A stretch of DNA of 64,000 nt from Primorskyibacter sedentarius (GCF_004342065.1 NZ_SLZU01000012.1:62001-126000); one strand, 5' to 3'. Shown: positions 27,454-36,422, counted from the stretch's first letter. Program-made: numbers and translations. Notes: a model not told the origin generated them from the sequence alone.

Positions 27454-28560
27454 TCACGGCACCAGACGATAGAGCGTGCCGTTGCCGACACTGAGAAACC
27501 ACAGCCTGCCGTCTGGACCTTCGCGCACATCGCGGACGCGGATCGTGGCGTCCCCCTTGATCTGTTCGACTTCGCGCAGCGGCGTGCCCTCCAGCCGGGC
27601 GATATAGTCGAACTTGAGCGACCCGACAAAGAAATGGCCGCGCCACGCAGCATTTCCCTTGCCGGAATGGATCGTCATGCCGGAGGGCGCAATCGACGGG
27701 TCCCAGTAGAAATCGGGCTGTTCCATCCCCGGCTTGGCGGTGCCTTCGCCGATCTTCGTGCCGTTATAGTTGCGGCCATATGCGATGACCGGCCAGCCGT
27801 AATTTGCTCCCTTGCGGATGCGGTTGACCTCGTCCCCGCCCATCGCGCCGTGTTCGTTCACCCAGAGCTGGCCGGTCGGGTCCAGCGCGGCGCCCTGCGG
27901 GTTCCGGTGACCGTAGGACCAGATCTCTGGCAGCTTGTCTTCGTGACCGGAGAAGGGGTTATCACGTGGGGCCTTGCCATCCCGCGTGATCCTCAGGACA
28001 GATCCGTTATGCAATGTCAGGTCCTGCGCCGAGTTGGGCGCACCACGCTCGCCCACGGTCACGAAAAGCGTGCCATCGCGCGCCTCGACAAGTCGAGAAC
28101 CGAAGTGGCGGCCCCCGGTAGAGCCTTGCTTGATCTCGAAGATCGTGCGCAGCTCTGTGAGCTCCGACAGGTCGTCGGAGAGCCGCGCCCGCAGAACAGC
28201 CGTTCCGGCCTGCCTCACCCCCTGACGTTTGGCGTAGGTCATGAAAATCTCGCGCCGCCGGGAGAAATCCTGCGGGATCAGCAGGTCAAGCAAACCACCC
28301 TGCCCATGCACCCGGACCTTCGGCAGGCCCGCCACGCGTTTCACCGACCCGTCCGGCAGGCGTGCTGTCAAAGTTCCGCCGATTTCGGTCACCAGAATGG
28401 TGCCGTCAGGCAGAAACCCGAAAGCCCAGGGGTCTTTCAACCCGCGCAGGACGGGTTGCGCCTCGTAACTGCGCAGGTTCGACGCGACAGGCTCCGCCCC
28501 CAGTGGCGAGGTGATGGCGCAAGCAATCCCCAGAACAGCAGAAAGAATGAATGATCGCAT
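27454..28560 (-). CDS. PQQ-dependent sugar dehydrogenase (YliI/sorbosone dehydrogenase-like)
   Basis: This 368-residue periplasmic six-bladed beta-propeller has an N-terminal signal (MRSFILSAVLGIACAITSPLGA). Family blocks are LKDPWAFGFLPDG, VHGQGGLLDL, SYGHRNPQG and WVNEHGAMGGDEVNRI. Members oxidise aldose sugars or sorbosone to lactones with PQQ. The start at 28560 has a perfect AGGAGG upstream; the longer frame to 28632 has none. It stands alone; no PQQ synthesis genes are in the window. Confidence 0.9.
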   Translation of the reverse strand: MRSFILSAVLGIACAITSPLGAEPVASNLRSYEAQPVLRGLKDPWAFGFLPDGTILVTEIGGTLTARLPDGSVKRVAGLPKVRVHGQGGLLDLLIPQDFSRRREIFMTYAKRQGVRQAGTAVLRARLSDDLSELTELRTIFEIKQGSTGGRHFGSRLVEARDGTLFVTVGERGAPNSAQDLTLHNGSVLRITRDGKAPRDNPFSGHEDKLPEIWSYGHRNPQGAALDPTGQLWVNEHGAMGGDEVNRIRKGANYGWPVIAYGRNYNGTKIGEGTAKPGMEQPDFYWDPSIAPSGMTIHSGKGNAAWRGHFFVGSLKFDYIARLEGTPLREVEQIKGDATIRVRDVREGPDGRLWFLSVGNGTLYRLVP

Positions 28561-28724
28561 GGCGTATCCTCCTGACCGTTTGAGATAGGGGAAAGCCCTT
28601 GCCTGTCCAGCGCTGGGCGAGGCTTTGCCCACCTCGCGTAACGGTAATCTCGGAACCTCTTTTCATTTAGGTTTGCGCCGCTTACGCTCCGCGCAGGACA
28701 TATGTTCCAACTTGGGAGAAGAAA

Positions 28725-29921
28725 ATGAAAAACCTGTTGTTGGCCACTGCCGCATGCGCCCTTGCCGCAGGCAGCGCAACTGCTGAAAGCCACGCGAGCA
28801 CCGTCAATATCGGTGTGATCCTTGGCTTCACCGGCCCGATCGAATCCCTGACACCGATGATGGCAGGCTCCGCAGAGATGGCGCTGACCGAAGTGAACGA
28901 AAGCGGCACCTTTCTTGATGGGGTCACTTTGGCGCCGGTGCGTGCGGACTCGACCTGCGTTGACAGCGCCGCCGCTACCGCAGCTGCCGAACGTCTGGTC
29001 ACGTCCGATGGTGTCGTGGCGATCATGGGGGCGGATTGCTCGGGCGTGACGGGCGCCGTTCTGTCCAACGTGGCCGTTCCAAACGGCGTGCCAATGATCT
29101 CGCCCTCCGCGACCTCTCCGGGTCTGACGACGGCAGAGGATAACGGCCTGTTCTTCCGCACCGCACCGTCCGATGCGCGCCAGGGCGAAGTTCTGGCCGG
29201 TATCCTTGCCGACAAAGGCATCACATCGGTTGCCGTGACCTATACCAACAACGACTATGGCAAGGGTCTGTCGGACAGCTTCATCTCCAGCTTCGAGGCG
29301 AATGGCGGCACTGTCACGCTGAATGCGCCGCATGAAGACGGCAAAGCCGATTACTCGGCGGAAATCGGCGCGCTGGCCTCGGCCGGCGGCGACTTGCTGG
29401 TGGTCCTTGGCTATTCCGATCAGGGCGGCAAGGGCATCATTCAGGCCTCTCTCGACACCGGCGCCTTTGACATGTTCATGATGGGCGACGGCATGTATGG
29501 CGACGCCCTGCTTGCTGATCTTGGCGGCGATCTGGACGGCTCGTTCGGCGCTGTGCCGTGGTCCGAAGGTGAAGGCACCGAGAAATTCGCAGCTCTGGCC
29601 GAGGCCGCGGGCGTGAACGGTGAATCCTCCTTTACCCGCGAAAGCTATGACGCGGCGGCGCTGATTGCGCTGGCGATGATGGCGGGCGGCGAAGCCACAT
29701 CCAAGGCCGTGGCCGAAAATGTGATCAATGTCGCAAACGCGCCGGGCGAAAAGATCCTGCCGGGCGAGCTTGGCAAGGCCTTCGAGATCCTCGCGAATGG
29801 CGGCGAAATCGACTATGTCGGCGCCACGAATGTCGAGCTGATCGGACCGGGAGAAGCGGCAGGCACCTACCGCGAATACACCGTCACGGGTGGCGCTTAC
29901 GAAACAGTTCAGTTCCGCTGA
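28725..29921 (+). CDS. Branched-chain-amino-acid-type ABC transporter binding protein
   Basis: This 398-residue periplasmic binding protein has a signal peptide ending near ATAES. The mature part belongs to the LivK/AmiC type I fold: VILGFTGPIESL, MISPSATSPGLT and AVTYTNNDYGKGL are characteristic stretches. The ligand may be an amino acid, urea or amide. The GGGAGAAG ribosome site is strong. It heads the operon SBP-livG-livF-unknown-livH, and a hairpin follows immediately. Confidence 0.9.
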   Translation: MKNLLLATAACALAAGSATAESHASTVNIGVILGFTGPIESLTPMMAGSAEMALTEVNESGTFLDGVTLAPVRADSTCVDSAAATAAAERLVTSDGVVAIMGADCSGVTGAVLSNVAVPNGVPMISPSATSPGLTTAEDNGLFFRTAPSDARQGEVLAGILADKGITSVAVTYTNNDYGKGLSDSFISSFEANGGTVTLNAPHEDGKADYSAEIGALASAGGDLLVVLGYSDQGGKGIIQASLDTGAFDMFMMGDGMYGDALLADLGGDLDGSFGAVPWSEGEGTEKFAALAEAAGVNGESSFTRESYDAAALIALAMMAGGEATSKAVAENVINVANAPGEKILPGELGKAFEILANGGEIDYVGATNVELIGPGEAAGTYREYTVTGGAYETVQFR

Positions 29922-29939
29922 TCGCACCCGACAAGAATG

Positions 29940-29964
29940 AACAGCCCGGATTTTCCGGGCTGTT
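29940..29964 (+). terminator. Hairpin between binding-protein gene and livG
   Basis: A perfect 10-base stem (AACAGCCCGG at 29940-29949, CCGGGCTGTT at 29955-29964) with a 5-base T-rich loop lies 18 bases after the SBP stop; only a short T-run follows. It probably lets part of the transcripts through, giving high binding protein and lower transporter. Confidence 0.8.
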
Positions 29965-30007
29965 TCAATGAGATGAGAGACGCCCTCAAGGCGCGGAAAG
30001 GGGTGCT

Positions 30008-30784
30008 GTGATCCGGGTTGAGAACCTTCACAAGCATTTTGGCGGGTTTCACGCCGTGGATGGTGCATCACTGGAGATCGCCACCGGGTCCATTACCGGC
30101 CTTGTCGGGCCGAATGGCGCCGGGAAAACAACGCTTTTCAATGTGATAGCGGGAGTTCTTGAACCAACTTCGGGTCAAGTTCGCATGGACGGTGATGACA
30201 TCACCGGATTGCCCCCACATGTGTTGTTTCACAAGGGCTTATTGCGCACCTTTCAGATCGCACATGAATTCAGCTCCATGACCTGCCGGGAGAACCTGAT
30301 GATGGTGCCGGGCGGGCAATCGGGCGAGACGTTGTGGAATGCGTGGTTCCAGCGCGGACGGATTGCGCAGGAAGAAGAGACGTTGTTGAAGAAAGCCGAC
30401 GAGGTCCTTGATTTCCTGACAATATCTCACCTCAAGAACGAACGGGCTGGCAATCTTTCCGGTGGTCAGAAAAAGCTGCTGGAGCTTGGGCGAACGATGA
30501 TGGTGGATGCCAAGATCGTCTTTCTTGACGAGGTTGGCGCAGGCGTGAACCGCACCCTGCTCAACACGATCGGCGATGCCATTCTGCGGCTTAATCAGGA
30601 ACGCGGCTATACGTTCTGCATGATTGAACATGACATGGATTTCATCGGACGTCTTTGCGATCCCGTCATCGTCATGGCCGAGGGCAAAGTGCTGGCACAG
30701 GGCACGATTGACGAGATCAAGGCCAATGAGGCGGTGATCGAGGCCTATCTGGGCACCGGTTTGAAGAACAAGGAGATGGTGTGA
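30008..30784 (+). CDS. livG: LivG-type ABC transporter ATP-binding protein
   Basis: This 258-residue cytoplasmic ATPase shows Walker A GPNGAGKTT, signature LSGGQKKLLELG, Walker B AKIVFLDEV and the H-loop in MIEHDMDF. It starts at GTG 30008, with AAAGG upstream. The HAAT-family signature of LivG (long Q-loop with TFQIAHEFSSMT) is present. It partners with LivF for the same permease pair. The ATPase gene immediately follows the binding-protein hairpin. Confidence 0.92.
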   Translation: MIRVENLHKHFGGFHAVDGASLEIATGSITGLVGPNGAGKTTLFNVIAGVLEPTSGQVRMDGDDITGLPPHVLFHKGLLRTFQIAHEFSSMTCRENLMMVPGGQSGETLWNAWFQRGRIAQEEETLLKKADEVLDFLTISHLKNERAGNLSGGQKKLLELGRTMMVDAKIVFLDEVGAGVNRTLLNTIGDAILRLNQERGYTFCMIEHDMDFIGRLCDPVIVMAEGKVLAQGTIDEIKANEAVIEAYLGTGLKNKEMV

Positions 30785-30866
30785 TGCGTGCGGCTCCCCT
30801 CCCCACGCGGCAGCCCGTAACATGGTCCCATGATCCCCAGGACAGTGCAATTACGGCGGGCAACGC

Positions 30867-31694
30867 ATGAGCGGCAACCCCTATCAGGATGATCGCGGCA
30901 ATCGCGACCGCTCGATCACCAAGCCCGACGGGCAAGGCTCTGTCATCGGCGCGGCAGGCGGCGGTAAGGCGCAGCCAGCGCCGGGCAACCCTTTCCTCAT
31001 CGGGCATGAGATGACCGGCGGCTACGGGCGCGGCGCGGATATTCTGCACGGTTGCACCATCGCGGTGGAACGCGGCGAAATTGCGGTCATTGTCGGGCCG
31101 AATGGCGCGGGCAAATCGACGGCGATGAAGGCGGTCTTTGGCATGCTTGACCTGCGCAAGGGCCATGTGATGCTGGACAACGAGGATATCACGCGCCTCA
31201 GCCCGCAGGACCGGGTGGTCAAGGGCATGGGGTTCGTGCCGCAGACGCACAACATCTTCACCTCTATGACGGTGGAGGAAAACCTTGAGATGGGCGCCTT
31301 CATCCGGCGCGACGATTTCAGCGAGACGATGGAGCAGGTCTATCACCTGTTCCCGATCCTCAAGGACAAGCGTCGCCAGGCGGCGGGTGAGCTCTCGGGC
31401 GGGCAACGCCAGCAGGTCGCCGTGGGCCGCGCGCTGATGACAAAACCCAAGGTACTGATGCTGGACGAACCCACCGCGGGCGTCAGCCCCATCGTCATGG
31501 ACGAGCTCTTTGACCGGATCATCGAGGTTGCCCGCACCGGCATTCCGATCCTGATGGTGGAACAGAACGCCCGGCAAGCGCTGGAGATCGCAGACAAGGG
31601 CTATGTGCTGGTGCAGGGGGCGAACGCGTTTGCCGGCACGGGCAAGGAGTTGTTGGCCGATGACGATGTGCGCAAGAGTTTTCTGGGGGGCTGA
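30867..31694 (+). CDS. livF: LivF-type ABC transporter ATP-binding protein with N-terminal extension
   Basis: This 275-residue second ATPase shows Walker A GPNGAGKST, signature LSGGQRQQ, and Walker B VLMLDEPTAG. Typical LivF is about 235 residues; here about 40 polar, Gly/Asp-rich residues precede the nucleotide-binding domain (which starts near FLIGHEMTGGYG). The extension has no clear fold and could be a linker or a wrong start. The stop overlaps the next ORF by one base. Confidence 0.9.
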   Translation: MSGNPYQDDRGNRDRSITKPDGQGSVIGAAGGGKAQPAPGNPFLIGHEMTGGYGRGADILHGCTIAVERGEIAVIVGPNGAGKSTAMKAVFGMLDLRKGHVMLDNEDITRLSPQDRVVKGMGFVPQTHNIFTSMTVEENLEMGAFIRRDDFSETMEQVYHLFPILKDKRRQAAGELSGGQRQQVAVGRALMTKPKVLMLDEPTAGVSPIVMDELFDRIIEVARTGIPILMVEQNARQALEIADKGYVLVQGANAFAGTGKELLADDDVRKSFLGG

Positions 31695-32110
31695 TGGTGG
31701 TATCAAACATGCAATTTTTCAGCGTGCCGGCGGCTTTGGCCCTGTGGTTGGTCCCCGGCCTTGCCATGGCAGACCTGAGCTGCCGCTTTGAGCGGGAATG
31801 TCCGGAAGGCGAAACCTGCGCCGAAAGCGGCTATGAGATGCAAGTCGTACCGCAGGATGCGATGGGTGACGACATCGAGCCTGACGCCGTAGCAGAGGCG
31901 CTTGGCGGTCAGGCGATTGTTGACGACGCGGGACGTTTTGATGTTCTGCCCTTGGGGCGCCGTGAAGGTGACAAGAGCTGGTTTGGTATCAGTGCGGCTG
32001 GCGCCCATCTGCTGACTGTCTCCCCTCAGGGTGCGGCCCGGTATTCGGTGCATTTCGAGGGCGCGGAGTTCTCCATGCTCTATCTCGGACAGTGCGAGGA
32101 CGCATCGTGA
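31694..32110 (+). CDS. Unknown secreted protein inside the liv operon
   Basis: This 138-residue protein has a Sec-type signal (MVVSNMQFFSVPAALALWLVPGLAMA, cleavage near AMA/D). The mature part has four cysteines (three in the first quarter, DLSCRFERECPEGETCAE, and one near the C-terminus in LGQCED), suggesting disulfides. Its start overlaps livF by one base (TGATG) and its stop overlaps the livH GTG by four (GTGA), so it is translated in step with the transporter. I do not recognise a family. A periplasmic accessory protein of the transporter is the simplest inference. Confidence 0.65.
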   Translation: MVVSNMQFFSVPAALALWLVPGLAMADLSCRFERECPEGETCAESGYEMQVVPQDAMGDDIEPDAVAEALGGQAIVDDAGRFDVLPLGRREGDKSWFGISAAGAHLLTVSPQGAARYSVHFEGAEFSMLYLGQCEDAS

Positions 32111-33120
32111 TTGATTTCCTGAACGCCATTGTGGCGCTTTCGAATTTCGTGCTGATCCCGGCTCTGGCCTACGGCAGCCAGCTGGCGCTTGGGGCGTTGG
32201 GTGTGACGCTAATCTACGGAATCCTGCGGTTTTCCAATTTCGCACATGGCGACACGATGGCCTTTGGCACGATGGTCGTGGTTCTGGTGACATGGGCGAT
32301 GCAGGCAGCGGGGATCAGCCTCGGGCCGCTGCCCACGGCGCTGCTCGCCCTGCCCTTTGGCATCCTTGGCGCGGCAGCGCTGGTGCTGCTGACAGACCGC
32401 GCGGTCTATCGCTTTTACCGGGAGCAGAAGGCCAAACCGGTGATCCTTGTCATCGTCTCCATGGGGGTGATGTTCATCTATAATGGCATCACCCGCCTGA
32501 TCATCGGGCCAAATGACCAACGGTTCGCCGATGGCGAACGGTTCCTGATCGGCGCGCGCGAGTTCAAGGCGATGACTGGGCTTGATGAAGGGCTTGCAAT
32601 CAAGTCAACGCAGGCGATCACGCTGGTGACGGCCGTGATCGTCGTGGCGCTGCTGTTCTGGTTTCTGAACCACACGCGCACCGGCAAATCCATGCGCGCC
32701 TATTCGGATAACGAGGATCTGGCGCTGCTGTCGGGGATCAACCCCGAACGCGTGGTAATGGTGACCTGGCTGATCGTGGCGGCACTGGCGACCGTGGCGG
32801 GCACGCTTTACGGGCTGGACAAAAGCTTCAAACCCTTCACCTATTTCCAACTGCTGCTGCCAATCTTTGCCAGCGCCATCGTCGGTGGTCTGGGCAGTCC
32901 GCTGGGGGCCATCGCGGGCGGGTTCGTCATCGCGTTTTCCGAGGTTGGCATCACCTATGCGTGGAAAAAGGTTCTGGTCTACCTGCTGCCCGAGCAGCTT
33001 GAGCCGTCGGGGCTCGTGCAGCTTTTGAGCACGGATTACAAATTCGCGGTCAGTTTCGTCATCCTTCTGATCGTGCTCTTGATCCGGCCAACCGGTCTTT
33101 TCCGCGGAAAATCAGTTTGA
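32107..33120 (+). CDS. livH: LivH-type ABC transporter permease
   Basis: This 337-residue inner-membrane permease has about eight to ten hydrophobic helices. Family blocks: GVTLIYGILRFSNFAHGDTMAFG at the start and MRAYSDNEDLALLSGINPERV, the cytoplasmic EAA-like loop, followed by FASAIVGGLGSPLGAIAGG. GTG 32107 overlaps the preceding TGA; the ATG at 32092 would add five residues inside the upstream gene. Normally livM follows directly; here a sulfotransferase and a MarR gene intervene. Confidence 0.92.
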   Translation: MIDFLNAIVALSNFVLIPALAYGSQLALGALGVTLIYGILRFSNFAHGDTMAFGTMVVVLVTWAMQAAGISLGPLPTALLALPFGILGAAALVLLTDRAVYRFYREQKAKPVILVIVSMGVMFIYNGITRLIIGPNDQRFADGERFLIGAREFKAMTGLDEGLAIKSTQAITLVTAVIVVALLFWFLNHTRTGKSMRAYSDNEDLALLSGINPERVVMVTWLIVAALATVAGTLYGLDKSFKPFTYFQLLLPIFASAIVGGLGSPLGAIAGGFVIAFSEVGITYAWKKVLVYLLPEQLEPSGLVQLLSTDYKFAVSFVILLIVLLIRPTGLFRGKSV

Positions 33121-33188
33121 TTCTTGTCCTCGCCGCGCTAACAGGACGCCAGCCATGTTGGCGCGTACCCAGTCGAAACGGATGACCG

Positions 33189-34229
33189 ATGAAACCAAAG
33201 CTGCTGATCCATTCCGGCCTGCCCAAGACCGGAACCACCACCATCCAGCTTCATTGCGCGCTCAACCGGCAGGTGCTGGCCCGGAACGGCTGGCTTTATC
33301 CACAGGCCGGGCGGCAGTGGAACGCGCATCACACTTTCGGTAACTTCTTCCGGTCCGAAGGCAAAAAGCTCGCATGGATCCGCGAGGCTGATCCCGCAAA
33401 GGTCCGTCGCATGCTGGAACGCGAGCGTGTTGAAAGCGGTGCCGACAATGTGATCATCAGTTCGGAATCGCTGTTTCACATCAACAGCCTCAGGAAACTG
33501 GCGCAGTATTTTCCCGATTACGAGATCAATATGCTGGTCTACCTGCGCAGGCAGGATGAATGGCTTGAATCCGTCTACCGTCAGCAATTGCGCGGCGGCG
33601 CTGTCTTTACCGACCGGCACAGCTATCTTCGGCAAGTGCAGTCAAGCCTCGACTATGATCGTGTGCTTGGGGAGTGGGAAAGCGTGCTGGGGGTCGATCA
33701 TATCTGCGTCCGCAGCTTCGAGCCGAAGTTTTTCGAAATCTCGCTGGTGGAACAGTTCATGGATGTGCTGGGCCTGACTCTGACATCTGACTACGACGAA
33801 GCGCCAAGGCGGAATGACAAGCTCAACCGCGCTGCAATGGACTTCTTGATGAAATTCCCGAACGAGCGGCGCATCAGCCATGATTACCAACTGCTTCAGA
33901 AGGAGTTGGAAGCATGGTCGCAAGGTCGGCCGGACCGGCCTGAACACCAGACGCTCTATCCGCCCGCTGAACGCCGCGCCATTGCCGACGAACATGCCGA
34001 GGGCAACAAGCGGATCGAAGATCGGTACTTTCCGTCGGGCAGCACGCTGTTCCGCGCGCCCCTGCCCGAGCCGAACGAACCTTGGGAAGAGTATCCCGGC
34101 CTGTCGGCCGACGAGGCCGTGAACATCGCCCACACCGTGTGGAAAGCGCAGCTGGCGCAAGAGAAAAGACTTCGTTCGGCGCTGAAGAAACGCAAGATTT
34201 CCGCGTCGGGCTCTTCCAGAAAACCGTAA
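33189..34229 (+). CDS. Sulfotransferase-family-like protein
   Basis: This 346-residue cytoplasmic protein begins MKPKLLIHSGLPKTGTTTIQ; the P-loop-like PSB motif of PAPS-dependent sulfotransferases, SGLPKTGTT, is at residues 9-17 with K13. A 3'-phosphate-binding block with arginine and serine appears in DNVIISSESLFH and VYLRRQDEWLESVYRQQL. The C-terminus is lysine-rich. The acceptor is unknown; relatives often sulfate surface glycans or are of undefined role. It lies between livH and MarR on the same strand, 68 bases after livH. Confidence 0.72.
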   Translation: MKPKLLIHSGLPKTGTTTIQLHCALNRQVLARNGWLYPQAGRQWNAHHTFGNFFRSEGKKLAWIREADPAKVRRMLERERVESGADNVIISSESLFHINSLRKLAQYFPDYEINMLVYLRRQDEWLESVYRQQLRGGAVFTDRHSYLRQVQSSLDYDRVLGEWESVLGVDHICVRSFEPKFFEISLVEQFMDVLGLTLTSDYDEAPRRNDKLNRAAMDFLMKFPNERRISHDYQLLQKELEAWSQGRPDRPEHQTLYPPAERRAIADEHAEGNKRIEDRYFPSGSTLFRAPLPEPNEPWEEYPGLSADEAVNIAHTVWKAQLAQEKRLRSALKKRKISASGSSRKP

Positions 34230-34276
34230 AGCCCCTTGACAATTTGTGCCGCGTACCACAAATGTTCCGCATGAGC

Positions 34277-34292
34277 CGGTGCATGCGCACCG
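34277..34292. promoter_or_regulatory. Inverted repeat before the MarR gene, candidate operator
   Basis: CGGTGC (34277-34282) and GCACCG (34287-34292), separated by ATGC, form a perfect 6-base inverted repeat 28 bases before the MarR-family start. MarR regulators commonly bind such palindromes in their own promoters. A possible -35 (TTGACA, 34236-34241) lies further upstream. It is a candidate only. Confidence 0.4.
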
Positions 34293-34320
34293 TATTGAGA
34301 CCCGATCGGAGCATCATTCC

Positions 34321-34776
34321 ATGAGCAAGAGCACCACCAACGACTTCGCCCGCATCATCGTCAACGCCTTTTCCCTTCAGTCCGCGATCACCAGCAACCA
34401 GATGCTGGCCGACAAGGGCCTGACCACTGCTGGCTGGCTTGTCCTGCGCCGCCTGTCGAACAAGGAAGACCTGTCCGTTGCGGCACTTGGCCGGGCATTC
34501 TCGCTGACGCGCCAGCGCATGTTCCAGATCGTCAATCGTCTGGCCGAAAAGGGGTATGTCGAGTTGCAGATCAACGAAGAAGAAAAGCGCGCCCGCAAGG
34601 TTCTGCTGACGGCTGAAGGTCGTGAAGTGCTGAAAGCTGTCGAAAAAGAGCTGACCGCTCTGCTTGGCGATGCGCTGTCCGAAATGCCCGAGAAATCCAT
34701 GGACAAGTCGGCGCGCATGCTGCGCAAGCTGACCCTGGCCATTTCCGGCGAGACGGCAGAGAAGGCCGACGCCTGA
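34321..34776 (+). CDS. MarR family transcriptional regulator
   Basis: This 151-residue winged-helix regulator has dimerising helices at both ends and a DNA-binding core with the recognition segment VAALGRAFSLTRQRMFQIVNRLAEKGYVEL. The wing follows as QINEEEKRARKVLLTAEGREVL, the standard MarR signature with the D/E-x-R-x2 wing. I start at 34321 (MSKSTTND) rather than 34246, because the longer frame adds 25 residues over the likely promoter. A strong terminator follows. It may sense a ligand that controls itself and neighbours. Confidence 0.88.
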   Translation: MSKSTTNDFARIIVNAFSLQSAITSNQMLADKGLTTAGWLVLRRLSNKEDLSVAALGRAFSLTRQRMFQIVNRLAEKGYVELQINEEEKRARKVLLTAEGREVLKAVEKELTALLGDALSEMPEKSMDKSARMLRKLTLAISGETAEKADA

Positions 34777-34803
34777 ACGCATCAGCACCCCTGATCAGGA
34801 TGA

Positions 34804-34835
34804 ACCGGTGTCACATGCGTGATGCCGGTTTTTCT
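34804..34835 (+). terminator. Intrinsic terminator after the MarR gene
   Basis: An 11-base stem (ACCGGTGTCAC at 34804-34814, GTGATGCCGGT at 34819-34829, all pairs formed counting two G-U wobbles) with an ATGC loop is followed by TTTTTCTTT. It is a classic terminator and separates livM from the upstream genes. Confidence 0.9.
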
Positions 34836-34947
34836 TTGTCTATCTCTGCCGGTTGACGCCAATTCCCGCTTTGCCTCCGGCCCCGTGACGTGCAAACCTG
34901 CACTGCAACCCGGCGCCTGACTCTCGCCGGAAGACGGAGGCCCAGAA

Positions 34948-36300
34948 GTGACGTTACGCGAGCTTATCCTGTTCATCATCGTGGGGGCGCTGATCCTTGG
35001 CGCTGGCTTTGTGCAAGGCTGGAACACTGCGCTGTTGATCCTGAACATGGGCCTGATTTCCGCGGTGATGAGCCTTGGCGTGAACCTGCAATGGGGCTTT
35101 GCCGGGCTGTTCAATGTGGGCGTGATGGGCTTCGTGGCGCTTGGCGGATTGGCCACGGTCCTCGTTTCCATGCCCCCGGTGGCCGAAGCCTGGGCGGCGG
35201 GAGGGATGCGCGTCATCCTCGGCCTTCTTGTCGGTGCGGGCGTCGTTGCTGCGGCCGTTTTCGCTTGGGGGCGCCTGCACGGGCGGCTTCGTGGGCTCGT
35301 GGTGTTCGGGGTGCTTGTTGCGGGATTCTTCCTGTTCCGCAGCGTCTATGACGCGGGCGTGGCAGCGGTAGAGGCGATCAACCCTGCCACCACCGGCTAC
35401 CTTGGGGGCTTGGGGCTGCCGGTGCTGGTCGCATGGCCTGTCGGTGGCTTGCTGGCGGCAGGCGTGGCCTGGGTGATCGGCAAAACTGCGCTGGGTCTGC
35501 GCTCTGACTACCTTGCAATTGCGACGCTTGGCATCGCGGAGATCATCATTGCCGTGCTCAAGAACGAAGACTGGCTGGCACGCGGCGTCAAGAACGTGAT
35601 CGGCCTGCCGCGTCCCCTGCCCTATGAAATCGATCTGCAGAACGATCCCGGCTTTGTCGAAACCGCCGCCGGCCTCGGACTGGACGCCACGACAGCTTCA
35701 ACCCTGTATGTGAAGCTTGGTTACGGATTGCTGTTCGCGGCGGTGCTGATTGTCCTTCTGGTGTTGGCAGAACTCGCGTTGAAAAGCCCCTGGGGCCGGA
35801 TGATGCGCGCCATACGCGACAATGAAACAGCGGCGCGGGCGATGGGCAAGGATGTCACGGGCAGACATCTGCAGGTCTTTATCCTTGGTTCTGCCATCTG
35901 CGGCATTGCCGGCGCGATGATGACGACGCTGGACGGGCAATTGACACCCGGCTCTTATCAACCCTTGCGATACACTTTCCTCATCTGGGTCATGGTGATC
36001 GTGGGGGGATCCGGCAACAATCTTGGCGCGGTCTTGGGCGGTTTCCTGATCTGGTTTCTCTGGGTCGAGGTGGAGCCGATCGGCGCTGCGCTGGTTACAC
36101 TGATCACGAATTGGGGCTTTTGGTTCGAGGCGAATATCCTCGGCCTTCATGCCCAGGCTGATCTGTCTGCAGATGCAAGCAGCGGATCATGGCAGGCGCA
36201 TCTTCAGGACAGTGTCGCGCATTTGCGGCTGCCGACGATGGGGCTGATCCTGCTACTGGTTCTGCGCTTCAGCCCGCGCGGCCTGCTTCCCGAACGCTGA
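34948..36300 (+). CDS. livM: LivM-type ABC transporter permease, extended
   Basis: This 450-residue permease, with about ten to twelve helices, is longer than usual LivM (about 320-430). The extra residues are mostly in the region of about 75-180, where hydrophobic helices surround an Arg-rich loop (GRLHGRLRG). The family loop is SDYLAIATLGIAEIIIAVLKN and AIRDNETAARAMGKDVTGRHLQ. It starts at GTG 34948 after GACGGAGG. It is the presumed partner of LivH, placed after the MarR gene and its terminator, so it must have its own promoter in the 112 bases left or depend on read-through. Confidence 0.9.
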   Translation: MTLRELILFIIVGALILGAGFVQGWNTALLILNMGLISAVMSLGVNLQWGFAGLFNVGVMGFVALGGLATVLVSMPPVAEAWAAGGMRVILGLLVGAGVVAAAVFAWGRLHGRLRGLVVFGVLVAGFFLFRSVYDAGVAAVEAINPATTGYLGGLGLPVLVAWPVGGLLAAGVAWVIGKTALGLRSDYLAIATLGIAEIIIAVLKNEDWLARGVKNVIGLPRPLPYEIDLQNDPGFVETAAGLGLDATTASTLYVKLGYGLLFAAVLIVLLVLAELALKSPWGRMMRAIRDNETAARAMGKDVTGRHLQVFILGSAICGIAGAMMTTLDGQLTPGSYQPLRYTFLIWVMVIVGGSGNNLGAVLGGFLIWFLWVEVEPIGAALVTLITNWGFWFEANILGLHAQADLSADASSGSWQAHLQDSVAHLRLPTMGLILLLVLRFSPRGLLPER

Positions 36301-36346
36301 TACGGACCCCAACCACGGGGGCCGCGCAACGCGGACAACTACACGC

Positions 36347-36381
36347 AGCTTTGGCGCGGATGGAAACACCCGGCCAAAGCT
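36347..36381. repeat. Inverted repeat in the livM/HerA convergent region
   Basis: AGCTTTGGC (36347-36355) and GCCAAAGCT (36373-36381) form a perfect 9-base inverted repeat with a 17-base loop. It lies between the 3' ends of livM and the HerA-like gene, so it may be a weak bidirectional transcript-end structure. No T-run follows. Confidence 0.4.
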
Positions 36382-36422
36382 TCGCGTCAACAGGACGTTG
36401 CCGCCCCCGGTGCTCGGGGCGC

